From: CALEUX01 sp037439945
GTDB taxonomy: Bacteria > Bacteroidota > Bacteroidia > Bacteroidales > Marinilabiliaceae
DNA length: 34,192 bases
Direction of reading: 5' to 3'
Assembly: GCA_037439945.1 (NCBI GenBank)
Contig: JBBIVA010000021.1
Span: 1 to 34,192 of the forward strand
Part shown: one piece after another, positions 15,416 through 23,490 of the stretch
Layout: the number at the start of each line of letters is the position of its first letter
How positions within the stretch are numbered: position 1 is the first letter of the stretch
Notes under the pieces: generated by a model
Seen by the model: the letters and a program-made list of their open reading frames with translations, nothing else
Databases searched by the model: none
What the model was told of the DNA's origin: nothing
Made by a program: the position numbers and the translations under genes

Positions 15416-15422
15416 CCTCCTT
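15416..15422 (-). promoter_or_regulatory. Shine-Dalgarno sequence AAGGAGG of infC
   Basis: This is a full-strength ribosome binding site, unlike the starts of thrS, rpmI, rplT, pta, buk or recF, which show none. It decides that infC starts near 15403-15406 on an AT-rich non-canonical codon. Confidence 0.85.
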
Positions 15423-15459
15423 AAGTTTAGTTAACAATAGTTTTTAATTGGTTCGCTTA

Positions 15460-17409
15460 TTATGATCCTATTTCATTAAGCATATTTTCGATTTCTGAAT
15501 TAATGAATCCTGCAAATTCTTCAAGTTTCATTGTTCCCTGGTCACCATGTCCCTGTTTTCTCACTGAAACTTCGTTGCTTTCCAATTCCTTTTCACCAAC
15601 AATTAAAAGGTATGGAATTCTCTTTAATTCGTTGTCGCGTATCTTTTTACCGATTTTTTCATTACGATCGTCTAATACGGCGCGAATATCGGAATTATTC
15701 AGGAAATTTAAAACATTTTTAGCGTATTCATTATATTTTTCACTTACGGGCAGAATAACAACCTGCTCGGGGGTTAACCAAAGAGGAAATTTTCCGGCAG
15801 TATGTTCAATTAAAACCGCAACAAACCGTTCCATACTTCCAAATGGTGCCCGGTGGATCATAATTGGACGATGGGCGGCATTATCCTGTCCGATATATTC
15901 CAATTCAAACCGTTCAGGCAGATTGTAATCAACCTGAATTGTTCCCAACTGCCATTTACGCCCTAACGCATCTTTTACCATAAAATCAAGCTTAGGGCCA
16001 TAAAAGGCTGCTTCACCCATTTCAACAGTTGTTTTTAGCCCTTTTTCATTACAGGCTTCTACTATTGCTTGTTCTGCCTTTTCCCAGTTTTCATCTGAAC
16101 CTATATACTTTTCAGTGTTATTTTTATCGCGTAATGAAATTTGGGCAATGTAATCCTTAAAATCCAAAGCTTTAAAAATATAGAAAATAATATCAATTAC
16201 TTTTTTAAATTCATCTTTAAGCTGGTCTGGCCTGCAAAATATATGAGCATCATCCTGGGTAAAACCTCTAACTCTTGTTAAACCATGTAATTCCCCACTT
16301 TGTTCATAGCGGTAAACTGTTCCAAATTCTGCAAATCGAAGTGGAAGATCACGGTAGGAGTGTGGTTTGGCTTTATAAATTTCACAATGGTGCGGACAAT
16401 TCATTGGTTTCAGCAAAAACTCTTCACCTTCGGCAGGGGTGTGAATTGGCTGAAATGAATCAGAACCATATTTAGCATAATGTCCTGATGTTTCATAAAG
16501 GGCTTTTTGACCAATATGGGGCGTAATTACTGGTTCATATCCATATTTAACCTGTACTTTCTTCAGAAATGACTCCAAACGCTCTCTTAACCTGGCACCT
16601 TTAGGTAACCATAATGGAAGCCCCAGTCCAACCTTTTGAGAAAATACAAACAAATCCAGTTCCTTGCCCAATTTCCTGTGATCACGCTTCTGGGCCTCCT
16701 CAAGCTGAATTAAATACTCGTCGAGCATTTTTTGTTTCGGAAAGCTAATGCCGTAAATTCGTGTTAATTGCTTACGTTTTTCATCACCCCTCCAATATGC
16801 TCCGGCTAAACTTAGCACTTTAACTGCTTTTATTGGCTCGGTACTTGCAAGATGCGGGCCACGGCACAGATCAGTGAAATTTCCATGCTCATAAAATGAT
16901 ATGGTACCATCCTCTAATTCCCCAATCAACTCTGTTTTATAATAATCACCCTTTTTGTTAAAAAAATTAAGAGCTTCATTTTTTGGAACCTCACGACGGT
17001 TATAACTGCTTTTTAATCGGGCAAGTTCAATCATCTTTTTCTCAATGGCCTGAAGATCAACTTCGGTAATTACTTTTCCATTTCCGGGTTCTATATCATA
17101 ATAAAAACCATTTTCAATGGCAGGGCCAATTCCAAATTTTGTACCCGGAAACAACTCCTGTAAGGCTTCGGCCATAAGATGGGCAGATGAATGCCAGAAG
17201 GCATGCTTACCTTCCGAATCGTCCCATTTATGTAACTTCACTTCTGAATCTGAATTTATTGGCCTGGTAATATCCCATAATTCATTATTAACACTTATGC
17301 TTAGAACATCTTTTGCGAGCATAGCACCAATGCTTTGGGCTATCTCATAACCTGTTGTCCCATCTTTGAATTCACGTACCGATTTATCAGGAAAGGTAAT
17401 TTTTATCAT
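15460..17409 (-). CDS. thrS: Threonyl-tRNA synthetase
   Basis: This class II synthetase charges tRNA-Thr. At 649 aa it is full length: TGS domain at about residues 1-62, editing domain with HSSAHLMAEAL and the DLCRGPHL segment, then the catalytic core. The core has the zinc Cys in KPMNCPHHCEIYK, motif 2 in RFAEFGTVYRYE and motif 3 in HRAPFGSMERF. An anticodon-binding domain follows (LPVSEKYNEYAKNVLNFLNN). It heads the thrS-infC-rpmI-rplT operon, 56 bases before infC. A -7 promoter element lies about 46 bases upstream of the ATG. Confidence 0.98.
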   Translation of the reverse strand: MIKITFPDKSVREFKDGTTGYEIAQSIGAMLAKDVLSISVNNELWDITRPINSDSEVKLHKWDDSEGKHAFWHSSAHLMAEALQELFPGTKFGIGPAIENGFYYDIEPGNGKVITEVDLQAIEKKMIELARLKSSYNRREVPKNEALNFFNKKGDYYKTELIGELEDGTISFYEHGNFTDLCRGPHLASTEPIKAVKVLSLAGAYWRGDEKRKQLTRIYGISFPKQKMLDEYLIQLEEAQKRDHRKLGKELDLFVFSQKVGLGLPLWLPKGARLRERLESFLKKVQVKYGYEPVITPHIGQKALYETSGHYAKYGSDSFQPIHTPAEGEEFLLKPMNCPHHCEIYKAKPHSYRDLPLRFAEFGTVYRYEQSGELHGLTRVRGFTQDDAHIFCRPDQLKDEFKKVIDIIFYIFKALDFKDYIAQISLRDKNNTEKYIGSDENWEKAEQAIVEACNEKGLKTTVEMGEAAFYGPKLDFMVKDALGRKWQLGTIQVDYNLPERFELEYIGQDNAAHRPIMIHRAPFGSMERFVAVLIEHTAGKFPLWLTPEQVVILPVSEKYNEYAKNVLNFLNNSDIRAVLDDRNEKIGKKIRDNELKRIPYLLIVGEKELESNEVSVRKQGHGDQGTMKLEEFAGFINSEIENMLNEIGS

Positions 17410-17454
17410 TTAAATTCCGGTGTTTGATATTTAACAAACCATAAAAAAAACGTG

Positions 17455-17462
17455 CAAAGATA
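17455..17462 (-). promoter_or_regulatory. -7 promoter element TATCTTTG for thrS operon
   Basis: The minus strand reads TATCTTTGC, an exact TAnnTTTG match and identical to the dapB element. It predicts a leader of about 40 nt. That is too short for a T-box, and none is visible. Confidence 0.6.
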
Positions 17463-17604
17463 CATAATTTTATATGCATAATAAGTTAATTCTCTATAGT
17501 TTTTTGGACTTTTATAATTGTATTGTTTTGAATTTCTTGAAAGAGAATAAAAAATGCAGGTTTTACGTTTCGGGTTTTAAAAATTTAAATTCGAAGTTTA
17601 TTTG

Positions 17605-17612
17605 TATTTTTG
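17605..17612 (+). promoter_or_regulatory. -7 promoter-like element TATTTTTG before the peptidase gene
   Basis: This TAnnTTTG match would start transcription near 17618. That supports the ATG at 17677 over the GTG at 17623. The sequence is AT-rich, so chance matches are easy. Confidence 0.4.
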
Positions 17613-17676
17613 AGCAAGAAAAGTGAGTAATATTACGTTTAGTAAAAAAAATATTGAAAAATCACCGGTAACCACT

Positions 17677-19866
17677 ATGAAGAAATATTTTGCAATTTTA
17701 TTATCATTTATGCTTTTTTGGGAAGTTAATGCCCAAAAAAAGCAAGTTGAACTTGAAGATTTTATAACTAAAGGTACTTTCAGGGCAAAAGGAATATTTG
17801 GGCTACGACCAACGAAAGATGGAAAACATTACACCATTTTGGAAGAAAAAGGAACCAGGATAAAAAAATATTCCTATGCCACAGGGCAATTGGTGGCTGT
17901 AATGGTTGATGTTTCCAATCTCAAAAGTAACCTGATTAATTCTATAGTTGATTATGAGTTTAGTGCCGATGAAAGTAAAGTTTTAGTATATGTTAACCCG
18001 GAAAGTATTTACAGGCATTCTTTTAAAGCCGATTATTATGTAATTGATGTTGAAAGAAGGGAAATTGAAGCCTTATCGGAATTGGGCAAACAACAGGTCC
18101 CTGCTTTTTCTCCTGATGGTCATAACGTTGCTTATGTACGTGATAATAACATATTTATAAAGAAGCTGAGATTTAAAACCGAGAGTGCAATAACAACTGA
18201 TGGTAAGTTTAATGAAATTATAAATGGTATTCCGGATTGGGTTTATGAGGAGGAATTTGGTTTTAACAGGGCATTTGAGTGGTCTCCGAATAATGAAGAG
18301 CTGGCCTTTATTAAATTTGATGAAACTGAAGTAAAAGAATTTTCCATTAATCTATACAAAGCTTCTTTTCCTGTTTATGATGAATTTTCATTATATCCAG
18401 GTATCTACAGATACAAGTATCCCAAGGCAGGGGAGTCAAATTCAAAAGTTAGCGTTCATGTTTTTAATTTAAGAAACCGGACAACCAAAAAAATGGATGT
18501 AGGAGATGTTTCAAATGCCTACATTCCACGAATAAAATTTTCTCAGAATGCTGAACAATTAGGAGTTGTAAAACTTAACAGGCGACAAAACCAACTTGAA
18601 CTATTCATCGTAAACCCGGCTTCTGGAGTTGGAAGGGTAATATTTACTGACAGAAATGATAAGTATATTGATGAGTCCGTTCTGGATAATTTTAAGTTTC
18701 TTGAAGATGGAAGGCATTTTGTGTATGTGGGTGAACTGGATGGTTATAATCATATTCATCTTTTTGGGATGGACGGTAGAAAAATTAATCAGGTTACGAA
18801 GGGTGATTGGGATGTGACCGATTTTTATGGGTTTGATTTGAAGAATAAACTGTTTTACTTTCAGGCTGCTGTAGTTTCCCCGCTTAAGCGGGAAATATAT
18901 TCAATAAGGATGGATGGTTCGCGCCAAACTTTATTGTCGTCCAAAGATGGGACTAACCGGGCTTCTTTTAGTTCAAATTTTGGATATTTTATTAATACCC
19001 ATAGCAATGCAAATAGCCCATCTACAGTATCTGTTATAAGCTCAACAGGAAAATTAATAAGGATAGTTGAAGAAAACCTTGATTTAAAGAATAAACTTGG
19101 AGAATATGAATTATCCAAAAAGGAATTTTTCTCATTTACAACTTCTGAAGGCATAACTCTTAATGGATGGATGTTAAAACCGGTTTCATTTAATTCATCT
19201 CAAAAATATCGGGTTTTGATGACACAATATAGTGGTCCTAATTCTCAAAGGGTTACCGATCAGTGGGAAATTGGATGGGAACAATTTCTTGCATCAAAAG
19301 GATATATAGTTGTTTGTGTTGACGGAAGAGGAACCGGTGCAAGGGGAGAGGAATTCAGGAAATCGACCTATATGAAACTTGGTAAACTTGAAAGTGATGA
19401 TCAGATTGAAACTGCAAAATATTTAAGTAAGCTTGCTTTTGTTGATAAAAATAGGATAGCTATTTGGGGATGGAGCTATGGAGGTTTTATGTCGGCTTTA
19501 TGCCTTAGTAAATCCGATATGTTTAAAGTTGGGATTGCCGTTGCGCCGGTTACAAACTGGAGATTCTATGATACAGCATATACAGAAAGGTTTATGAGGC
19601 TGCCCCAGGAAAATGCATCGGGGTATGATAATAATTCACCCATAAACCTTGTTTCAGATCTTAAAGGCCGTTTGTTTTTAATTCATGGCAGTGCTGATGA
19701 TAATGTTCATTTACAAAATGTTATGGAATATGCAGATAAACTTATTCAGGCAGGTAAACAATTTGATATGTTCATTTATCCAAATCGTGATCATAGTATC
19801 AATGGTGGAAATTCAAGACTACATCTTTATAATATGATGTTTAGCTATTTGGAGAAAAATTTGTAG
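17677..19866 (+). CDS. Dipeptidyl peptidase IV-type S9 family serine exopeptidase
   Basis: The protein has 729 aa. It would cleave N-terminal dipeptides, classically X-Pro, from peptides outside the cytoplasm. The ATG at 17677 opens a signal peptide (MKKYFAILLSFMLFWEVNAQ); a GTG 18 codons upstream would bury it. Residues about 60-470 are the DPP IV beta-propeller, with DWVYEEEFGF at 187-196 carrying the Glu pair that holds the substrate amino terminus. The C-terminal alpha/beta hydrolase has Ser600 in GWSYGG, Asp674 in HGSADDNVH and His706 in NRDHSINGG, so the triad is complete. It stands alone between divergent thrS and tRNA-Leu. The substrate may differ from strict Xaa-Pro. Confidence 0.93.
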   Translation: MKKYFAILLSFMLFWEVNAQKKQVELEDFITKGTFRAKGIFGLRPTKDGKHYTILEEKGTRIKKYSYATGQLVAVMVDVSNLKSNLINSIVDYEFSADESKVLVYVNPESIYRHSFKADYYVIDVERREIEALSELGKQQVPAFSPDGHNVAYVRDNNIFIKKLRFKTESAITTDGKFNEIINGIPDWVYEEEFGFNRAFEWSPNNEELAFIKFDETEVKEFSINLYKASFPVYDEFSLYPGIYRYKYPKAGESNSKVSVHVFNLRNRTTKKMDVGDVSNAYIPRIKFSQNAEQLGVVKLNRRQNQLELFIVNPASGVGRVIFTDRNDKYIDESVLDNFKFLEDGRHFVYVGELDGYNHIHLFGMDGRKINQVTKGDWDVTDFYGFDLKNKLFYFQAAVVSPLKREIYSIRMDGSRQTLLSSKDGTNRASFSSNFGYFINTHSNANSPSTVSVISSTGKLIRIVEENLDLKNKLGEYELSKKEFFSFTTSEGITLNGWMLKPVSFNSSQKYRVLMTQYSGPNSQRVTDQWEIGWEQFLASKGYIVVCVDGRGTGARGEEFRKSTYMKLGKLESDDQIETAKYLSKLAFVDKNRIAIWGWSYGGFMSALCLSKSDMFKVGIAVAPVTNWRFYDTAYTERFMRLPQENASGYDNNSPINLVSDLKGRLFLIHGSADDNVHLQNVMEYADKLIQAGKQFDMFIYPNRDHSINGGNSRLHLYNMMFSYLEKNL

Positions 19867-19879
19867 GTAAATTATTAAT

Positions 19880-19909
19880 ACTTAATAAATGTTATTGCAT
19901 TTATTAAGT
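19880..19909 (+). terminator. AT-rich perfect hairpin after the peptidase gene
   Basis: ACTTAATAAATG pairs perfectly with CATTTATTAAGT (12 bp, 6-nt loop) 14 bases after the stop codon. The T-run is poor and the stem weak, so it is a plausible rather than strong terminator. Confidence 0.5.
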
Positions 19910-19936
19910 TCAGAATTTAATCTATTGTTTTGTTTT

Positions 19937-19944
19937 TATATTTG
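19937..19944 (+). promoter_or_regulatory. -7 promoter element TATATTTG for tRNA-Leu
   Basis: This exact TAnnTTTG match lies 15 bases before the mature tRNA-Leu 5' end, a good position for a tRNA promoter. Confidence 0.55.
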
Positions 19945-19958
19945 TAGGCAATATATGG

Positions 19959-20042
19959 GCCCGGATGGCGAAATTGGTAGACGCGCTAGTTTCAGGGACT
20001 AGTATCTGTAAGGATGTGCAGGTTCGAGTCCTGTTCCGGGCA
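19959..20042 (+). tRNA. tRNA-Leu (anticodon CAG)
   Basis: The acceptor stem GCCCGGA pairs with TCCGGGC, with discriminator A at 20042. The anticodon stem CTAGT/ACTAG frames loop TTCAGGG, with the CAG anticodon at 19993-19995. A variable arm (ATCTGTAAGGAT) marks a class II tRNA, and GGTTCGAGTCC is the T arm. CCA is not encoded. Confidence 0.97.
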
Positions 20043-20044
20043 CG

Positions 20045-20084
20045 AAAAAAATCCGTTAACCGAAATAAGTTAACGGATTTTTTA
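20045..20084 (+). terminator. Terminator after tRNA-Leu
   Basis: AAAAAATCCGTTAAC pairs perfectly with GTTAACGGATTTTTT directly after the tRNA. It could also stop minus-strand transcription coming from the feo genes. Confidence 0.9.
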
Positions 20085-20153
20085 ATTTCTTGGTTTATAA
20101 TTAAAAAATGAATCAATTTGTTTCTGGTAAAACCAATTCCTATAAAAGAATTT

Positions 20154-20339
20154 TCACCTGAAACTATTTTTGGTTTTTTTTATTTCCTTTCTTAACCCAT
20201 TTTTTGCATTGCATCCCGATGAACATGCACCTGAGCAGGCACTGCCATCCGAAACCGGAAATAAAATTCTCCAAAAGCTATACAGCGTGTAAAAAATAGC
20301 TGCTATAACGGTAAAGTATGTGAGAATTTCCTGAACCAT
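20154..20339 (-). CDS. FeoB-associated Cys-rich membrane protein, 61 aa
   Basis: This small protein has one membrane segment (about residues 6-28) followed by a Cys motif, SACSGACSSGC (three Cys spaced by three residues), and a basic tail. That layout matches the small Cys-rich membrane proteins encoded after feoB. I chose the ATG at 20339 because it lies 11 bases after the feoB stop and opens directly on the membrane segment; a longer reading frame from 20486 would overlap feoB and is not credible. Its role is thought to be in the Feo complex, perhaps iron or redox sensing, but this is not established. Confidence 0.85.
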   Translation of the reverse strand: MVQEILTYFTVIAAIFYTLYSFWRILFPVSDGSACSGACSSGCNAKNGLRKEIKKTKNSFR

Positions 20340-20350
20340 ATAAAAACAAT

Positions 20351-22750
20351 TTACATAAATAAACTTCCTATTTGAAACACACCAAATGAAACTAACCACG
20401 CCAGGGCAGTTGTATAGAAGACTGTAAACAGTGCCCATTTCCATGAACCTGATTCTTTTTTTATGGCAGCAATTACTGCAATACACGGAAAATAGATAAG
20501 TGTGAATAGCAGAAATGATAATGACGAAAGTGTTGTAAACACATTTGTTCCGTCTTTATATTTGTCATTTTGCATATTTTTTATCAGTTGTGAAGTATCG
20601 GTTTCATCATCGTGGGATGATTGATAAATCACAGACATTGTACTAATAACAATTTCTTTGGCTGCAATTCCTGATACCAGGCTTATTCCCATTTTCCAAT
20701 CGAAACCAAGCGGTTCTATGGCAGGTTCAATTAACTGTCCTAGCTGCCCAATATAGCTGTTTTCCTGCTGTTTAAGGTTAATTAATTCAGTTTCATACGT
20801 TGTTTTGTTCAAATTTACATCATCAGGTACCCTGGGGTAATAGCTTAAAAACCAAATAATAATGGAAGCTACCATAATAATTCCACCCATTTTTCTGAGA
20901 TATTGCTGTCCTTTATGCCACATATGCCGAATTGTTGACCTTAGGGTAGGCAGCCTGTATGGCGGAAGTTCCATTACAAACGGGAGATCATTTTTTCTGA
21001 ATATCACCTTCTTGAATAGTCGGGCTATTAGAACAGCTATTATAATTCCTGTACCATATAAAATAAAAAGAATAGTACCGGGTTTGTCAGGAAAAAATGC
21101 AGCAATAAATAATATATAAACCGGTAATCTTGCACTGCATGACATGAATGGGTTAATTAAAATAGTTAATAACCTGCTGTTTCTGTCTTCAATTGTTCTG
21201 GTGGCCATTATTGCCGGAACATTACATCCAAATCCCATTACAAGCGGAATAAATGATTTTCCATGTAACCCAAACTTATGCATTACCTTATCCATAATAA
21301 AGGCTGCCCTGGCCATATAACCTGTATCCTCCATAAATGAAATAAAGAAAAACAGTATTAAAATGTTTGGCAAAAAAATTATCACTCCGCCTACGCCTCC
21401 AATTACACCATTAATTACAAGGTCTTTAAAAGGGCCTTCGGACATTTGGCCGTTTAAAAAATCTGAAAGCGCTGCCACCCCTGCATCGATCCATTCCATA
21501 GGATATTGACCAAGGGAAAACGTTGCCTGAAACATCAAAAACATGAACATAAAAAATATTGGAAATCCAAATAATTTATGTGTAATAATTGAATCGATCG
21601 ATTCCGTTTTTCGCCGACGTTTTTGCGGATTTTCTTTATATGTTTCCTTTAATGCACCTGCAATAAAACCATACCTTAAATCTGTAATTACGGTTTCAAC
21701 GTCCTCTTTAAAAATATTCTCAATTTTAGAAATTTGCCTTTCAGTTTCTGCTATTATTTCAGAATAATTATTGTTTATAACTAATTGTTTATATGCAGAA
21801 TCCTTTTCTAATAGCTTAATAGCAAGAAAACGAGGAGTAATTTCAACTCCGAGATCGGGCATTTGCTTAATTAATTGTTCGGTTTTGGTTATGGCATTTT
21901 CAAGTGCTTCACCAAAATTTATTCGAACTGACCTATAATCTTCCGATATATCTTCATAAACATCAATAACATTATCCAGAAGTTCGGAAATACCTCTGTT
22001 TCTTGAGCCAACGGTTGGTATAAAAGGCATTCCCAACAGTTTTCCTAGCAATTTGTAGTCTAGTTTATTCCCTTTTTTCTGGAGGTCATCAAACATGTTT
22101 AATGCTACTACAACCTTTACATCCATGTGAATAAGTTGTGTAGTGAGATAAAGGTTTCGTTCCAGGTTTGATGCATCAAGCACATTAATAATTACATCGG
22201 GCATTTTACTGCTTATGTGATTCCTGACAAAAATCTCCTCGGGACTAAATGCCGAAAGTGAATAGGTTCCAGGAAGATCAGAAATATGGAACGTATATCC
22301 TTTATGTTTGAAAGTGCCTGTTTTTACGTCTATTGTTACCCCGCTGTAATTACCAACATGTTCATATGAGCCGCTAACATTGTTGAAAATAGTTGTTTTA
22401 CCACAATTTGGATTTCCAACCAGGGCAACATTTATTATTTTTCGTTTTTCACTTGCGGCTTTAGTTAAAACATCCTCGGTAAAAGTGCCAAAGTATGATT
22501 GATTATTTTCCGGTTTGGCATCATCAATTGTAACCACATCAATAAGCATAGCCTCACTTCTTCGAAGTGACACCTGGTAATCAAGAACACTGTATTCAAT
22601 TGGGTCCTTTAAGGGGGCATTTTTAATTACGGTTACCTTTTTGCCTTTTATAAAACCCATTTCCAGAATCCTGCGCCTGAATGCACCGTTCCCTTTAACC
22701 TTTACTATTACGCCTTCTTGTCCGTTTGTAAGTTCTGATAAATTCAACAT
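20351..22750 (-). CDS. feoB: Ferrous iron transporter, FeoA-FeoB fusion
   Basis: This is the inner-membrane Fe(II) uptake permease, 799 aa. Residues about 1-75 are a FeoA SH3-like domain (LSELTNGQEGVIVKVKG...RRRILEMGFIKG), fused through a linker to the FeoB G-domain. That domain has G1 VGNPNCGKTT at 111-120, G3 DLPGT and G4 NMFD. A helical regulatory region follows, then the membrane part with two gate regions and motifs such as GFGCNVPAIMATRTI and NPFMSCSARLPVY. FeoA-FeoB fusion is common in Bacteroidota. The downstream gene 11 bases later encodes the Cys-rich partner. The upstream spacer is long, with the nearest promoter match about 240 bases away. No Fur box is recognised. Confidence 0.97.
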   Translation of the reverse strand: MLNLSELTNGQEGVIVKVKGNGAFRRRILEMGFIKGKKVTVIKNAPLKDPIEYSVLDYQVSLRRSEAMLIDVVTIDDAKPENNQSYFGTFTEDVLTKAASEKRKIINVALVGNPNCGKTTIFNNVSGSYEHVGNYSGVTIDVKTGTFKHKGYTFHISDLPGTYSLSAFSPEEIFVRNHISSKMPDVIINVLDASNLERNLYLTTQLIHMDVKVVVALNMFDDLQKKGNKLDYKLLGKLLGMPFIPTVGSRNRGISELLDNVIDVYEDISEDYRSVRINFGEALENAITKTEQLIKQMPDLGVEITPRFLAIKLLEKDSAYKQLVINNNYSEIIAETERQISKIENIFKEDVETVITDLRYGFIAGALKETYKENPQKRRRKTESIDSIITHKLFGFPIFFMFMFLMFQATFSLGQYPMEWIDAGVAALSDFLNGQMSEGPFKDLVINGVIGGVGGVIIFLPNILILFFFISFMEDTGYMARAAFIMDKVMHKFGLHGKSFIPLVMGFGCNVPAIMATRTIEDRNSRLLTILINPFMSCSARLPVYILFIAAFFPDKPGTILFILYGTGIIIAVLIARLFKKVIFRKNDLPFVMELPPYRLPTLRSTIRHMWHKGQQYLRKMGGIIMVASIIIWFLSYYPRVPDDVNLNKTTYETELINLKQQENSYIGQLGQLIEPAIEPLGFDWKMGISLVSGIAAKEIVISTMSVIYQSSHDDETDTSQLIKNMQNDKYKDGTNVFTTLSSLSFLLFTLIYFPCIAVIAAIKKESGSWKWALFTVFYTTALAWLVSFGVFQIGSLFM

Positions 22751-22990
22751 TCAAAATTCTGTTATATGGATTGGGTATTTTGGAAATAAAATTCTAAATA
22801 AAACAGACAGGCCATTAATAATTTTATTTTATTTAAGCATTATAAAATACGGCCTATTATAACCCGCTAAATTAATTTTTGAAATTGAGGTGCACAATCC
22901 CCATTTGTTGGGGTTTTAAATTATGTAACTTTTTTTACTAAAAGTGGTATTTGACCCACAAGTTTCAAAATAAAACTCTTATTTTACAAC

Positions 22991-22998
22991 CAAATATA
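22991..22998 (-). promoter_or_regulatory. Possible -7 promoter element TATATTTG for feoB
   Basis: This is the nearest TAnnTTTG match upstream of feoB on the minus strand. It implies a leader of about 230 nt that includes the hairpin at 22896-22916. The distance makes this uncertain. Confidence 0.3.
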
Positions 22999-23069
22999 CC
23001 CTGTAATAATTTAACAGTTTTTTTGATTCTACTATGATGTTTTATCAGGATTAATAGATCAAAATTACT

Positions 23070-23077
23070 TACTTTTG
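23070..23077 (+). promoter_or_regulatory. -7 promoter element TACTTTTG, start of a possible small RNA or long pta leader
   Basis: TACTTTTGCATCGC contains an exact TAnnTTTG followed by the C common after this element in the window. It lies about 420 bases before pta and about 200 bases before a terminator-like hairpin. Confidence 0.45.
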
Positions 23078-23083
23078 CATCGC

Positions 23084-23294
23084 TTTATATATACTTCCTG
23101 ATAGTTCATTTCAAAAAAGATGTTATAAAGGTCAAATTTAAATCATTATTTGGATTCAACTCTTATAAAACAAATTAGATTTTTCCAACGTAATAGTTGT
23201 AACATGTAAATTAAATTGTTTGTAGAAAATTTTTTCAAAATATTTATTGGATTTTAATGTTTGAATTAGCATTAAGGGATTTTATCCTTTTTTT
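23084..23294 (+). ncRNA. Candidate small RNA or attenuated leader upstream of pta
   Basis: The interval between the -7 element at 23070-23077 and the terminator-like hairpin at 23274-23294 is about 210 nt. Every ATG checked inside it meets a stop within a few codons, so it is not a protein gene. No known RNA family was recognised. It may be an independent small RNA or a leader whose terminator attenuates pta transcription. Very low GC makes this tentative. Confidence 0.3.
23274..23294 (+). terminator. Terminator-like hairpin 200 bp before pta
   Basis: AAGGGAT pairs with ATCCTTT (one G-T pair) around a TTT loop, and the T-run continues to 23294. There is no gene upstream on this strand for it to serve. 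Confidence 0.5.
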
Positions 23295-23454
23295 ATTTGT
23301 TAAATCATTTTTTGTAAAATTGATTTGATAAATTATAATAATTCAGATATTAATAATGTTAATTGTTAGTTTTCATAACTTTAGGATTGATTGCAATTTG
23401 TTACAATAATTAACCTTTATGACAAAAAGCATTACGGCTGAATTTGTTGGTTTA

Positions 23455-23462
23455 TAAATTTG
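23455..23462 (+). promoter_or_regulatory. -7 promoter element TAAATTTG for pta
   Basis: This exact TAnnTTTG match predicts transcription from about 23468, giving a leader of about 23 nt. It is the likely main promoter of the fermentation cluster. Confidence 0.5.
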
Positions 23463-23490
23463 CAGAACTGAAATTAATTGAAACATTTAT

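Larger units (their letters stand above)
22751..23490. other. Long divergent intergenic region between feoB and pta, 740 bp
   Basis: No protein-coding frame is credible here. It holds a hairpin AATCCCCA/TGGGGTTT at 22896-22916 (one mismatch), a minus-strand -7 match at 22991, a plus-strand -7 match at 23070, a terminator-like hairpin at 23274-23294 and a second plus-strand -7 match at 23455. The composition is very AT-rich, so single motifs are weak evidence; their order is more informative. Confidence 0.7.

Noticed and set aside
17623..17676. GTG start adding 18 residues to the S9 peptidase
   Set aside because: The signal peptide begins at the ATG at 17677, and the likely transcription start is near 17618, leaving no leader for the GTG.
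20340..20486. Longer N-terminus for the Cys-rich protein, overlapping feoB
   Set aside because: The extension is an out-of-frame reading of feoB coding sequence; the ATG at 20339 gives a proper short membrane protein.
22896..22916. CCCC/GGGG hairpin before TTTT read as a plus-strand terminator
   Set aside because: No plus-strand gene lies upstream, the stem has a mismatch and the T-run is only four bases.
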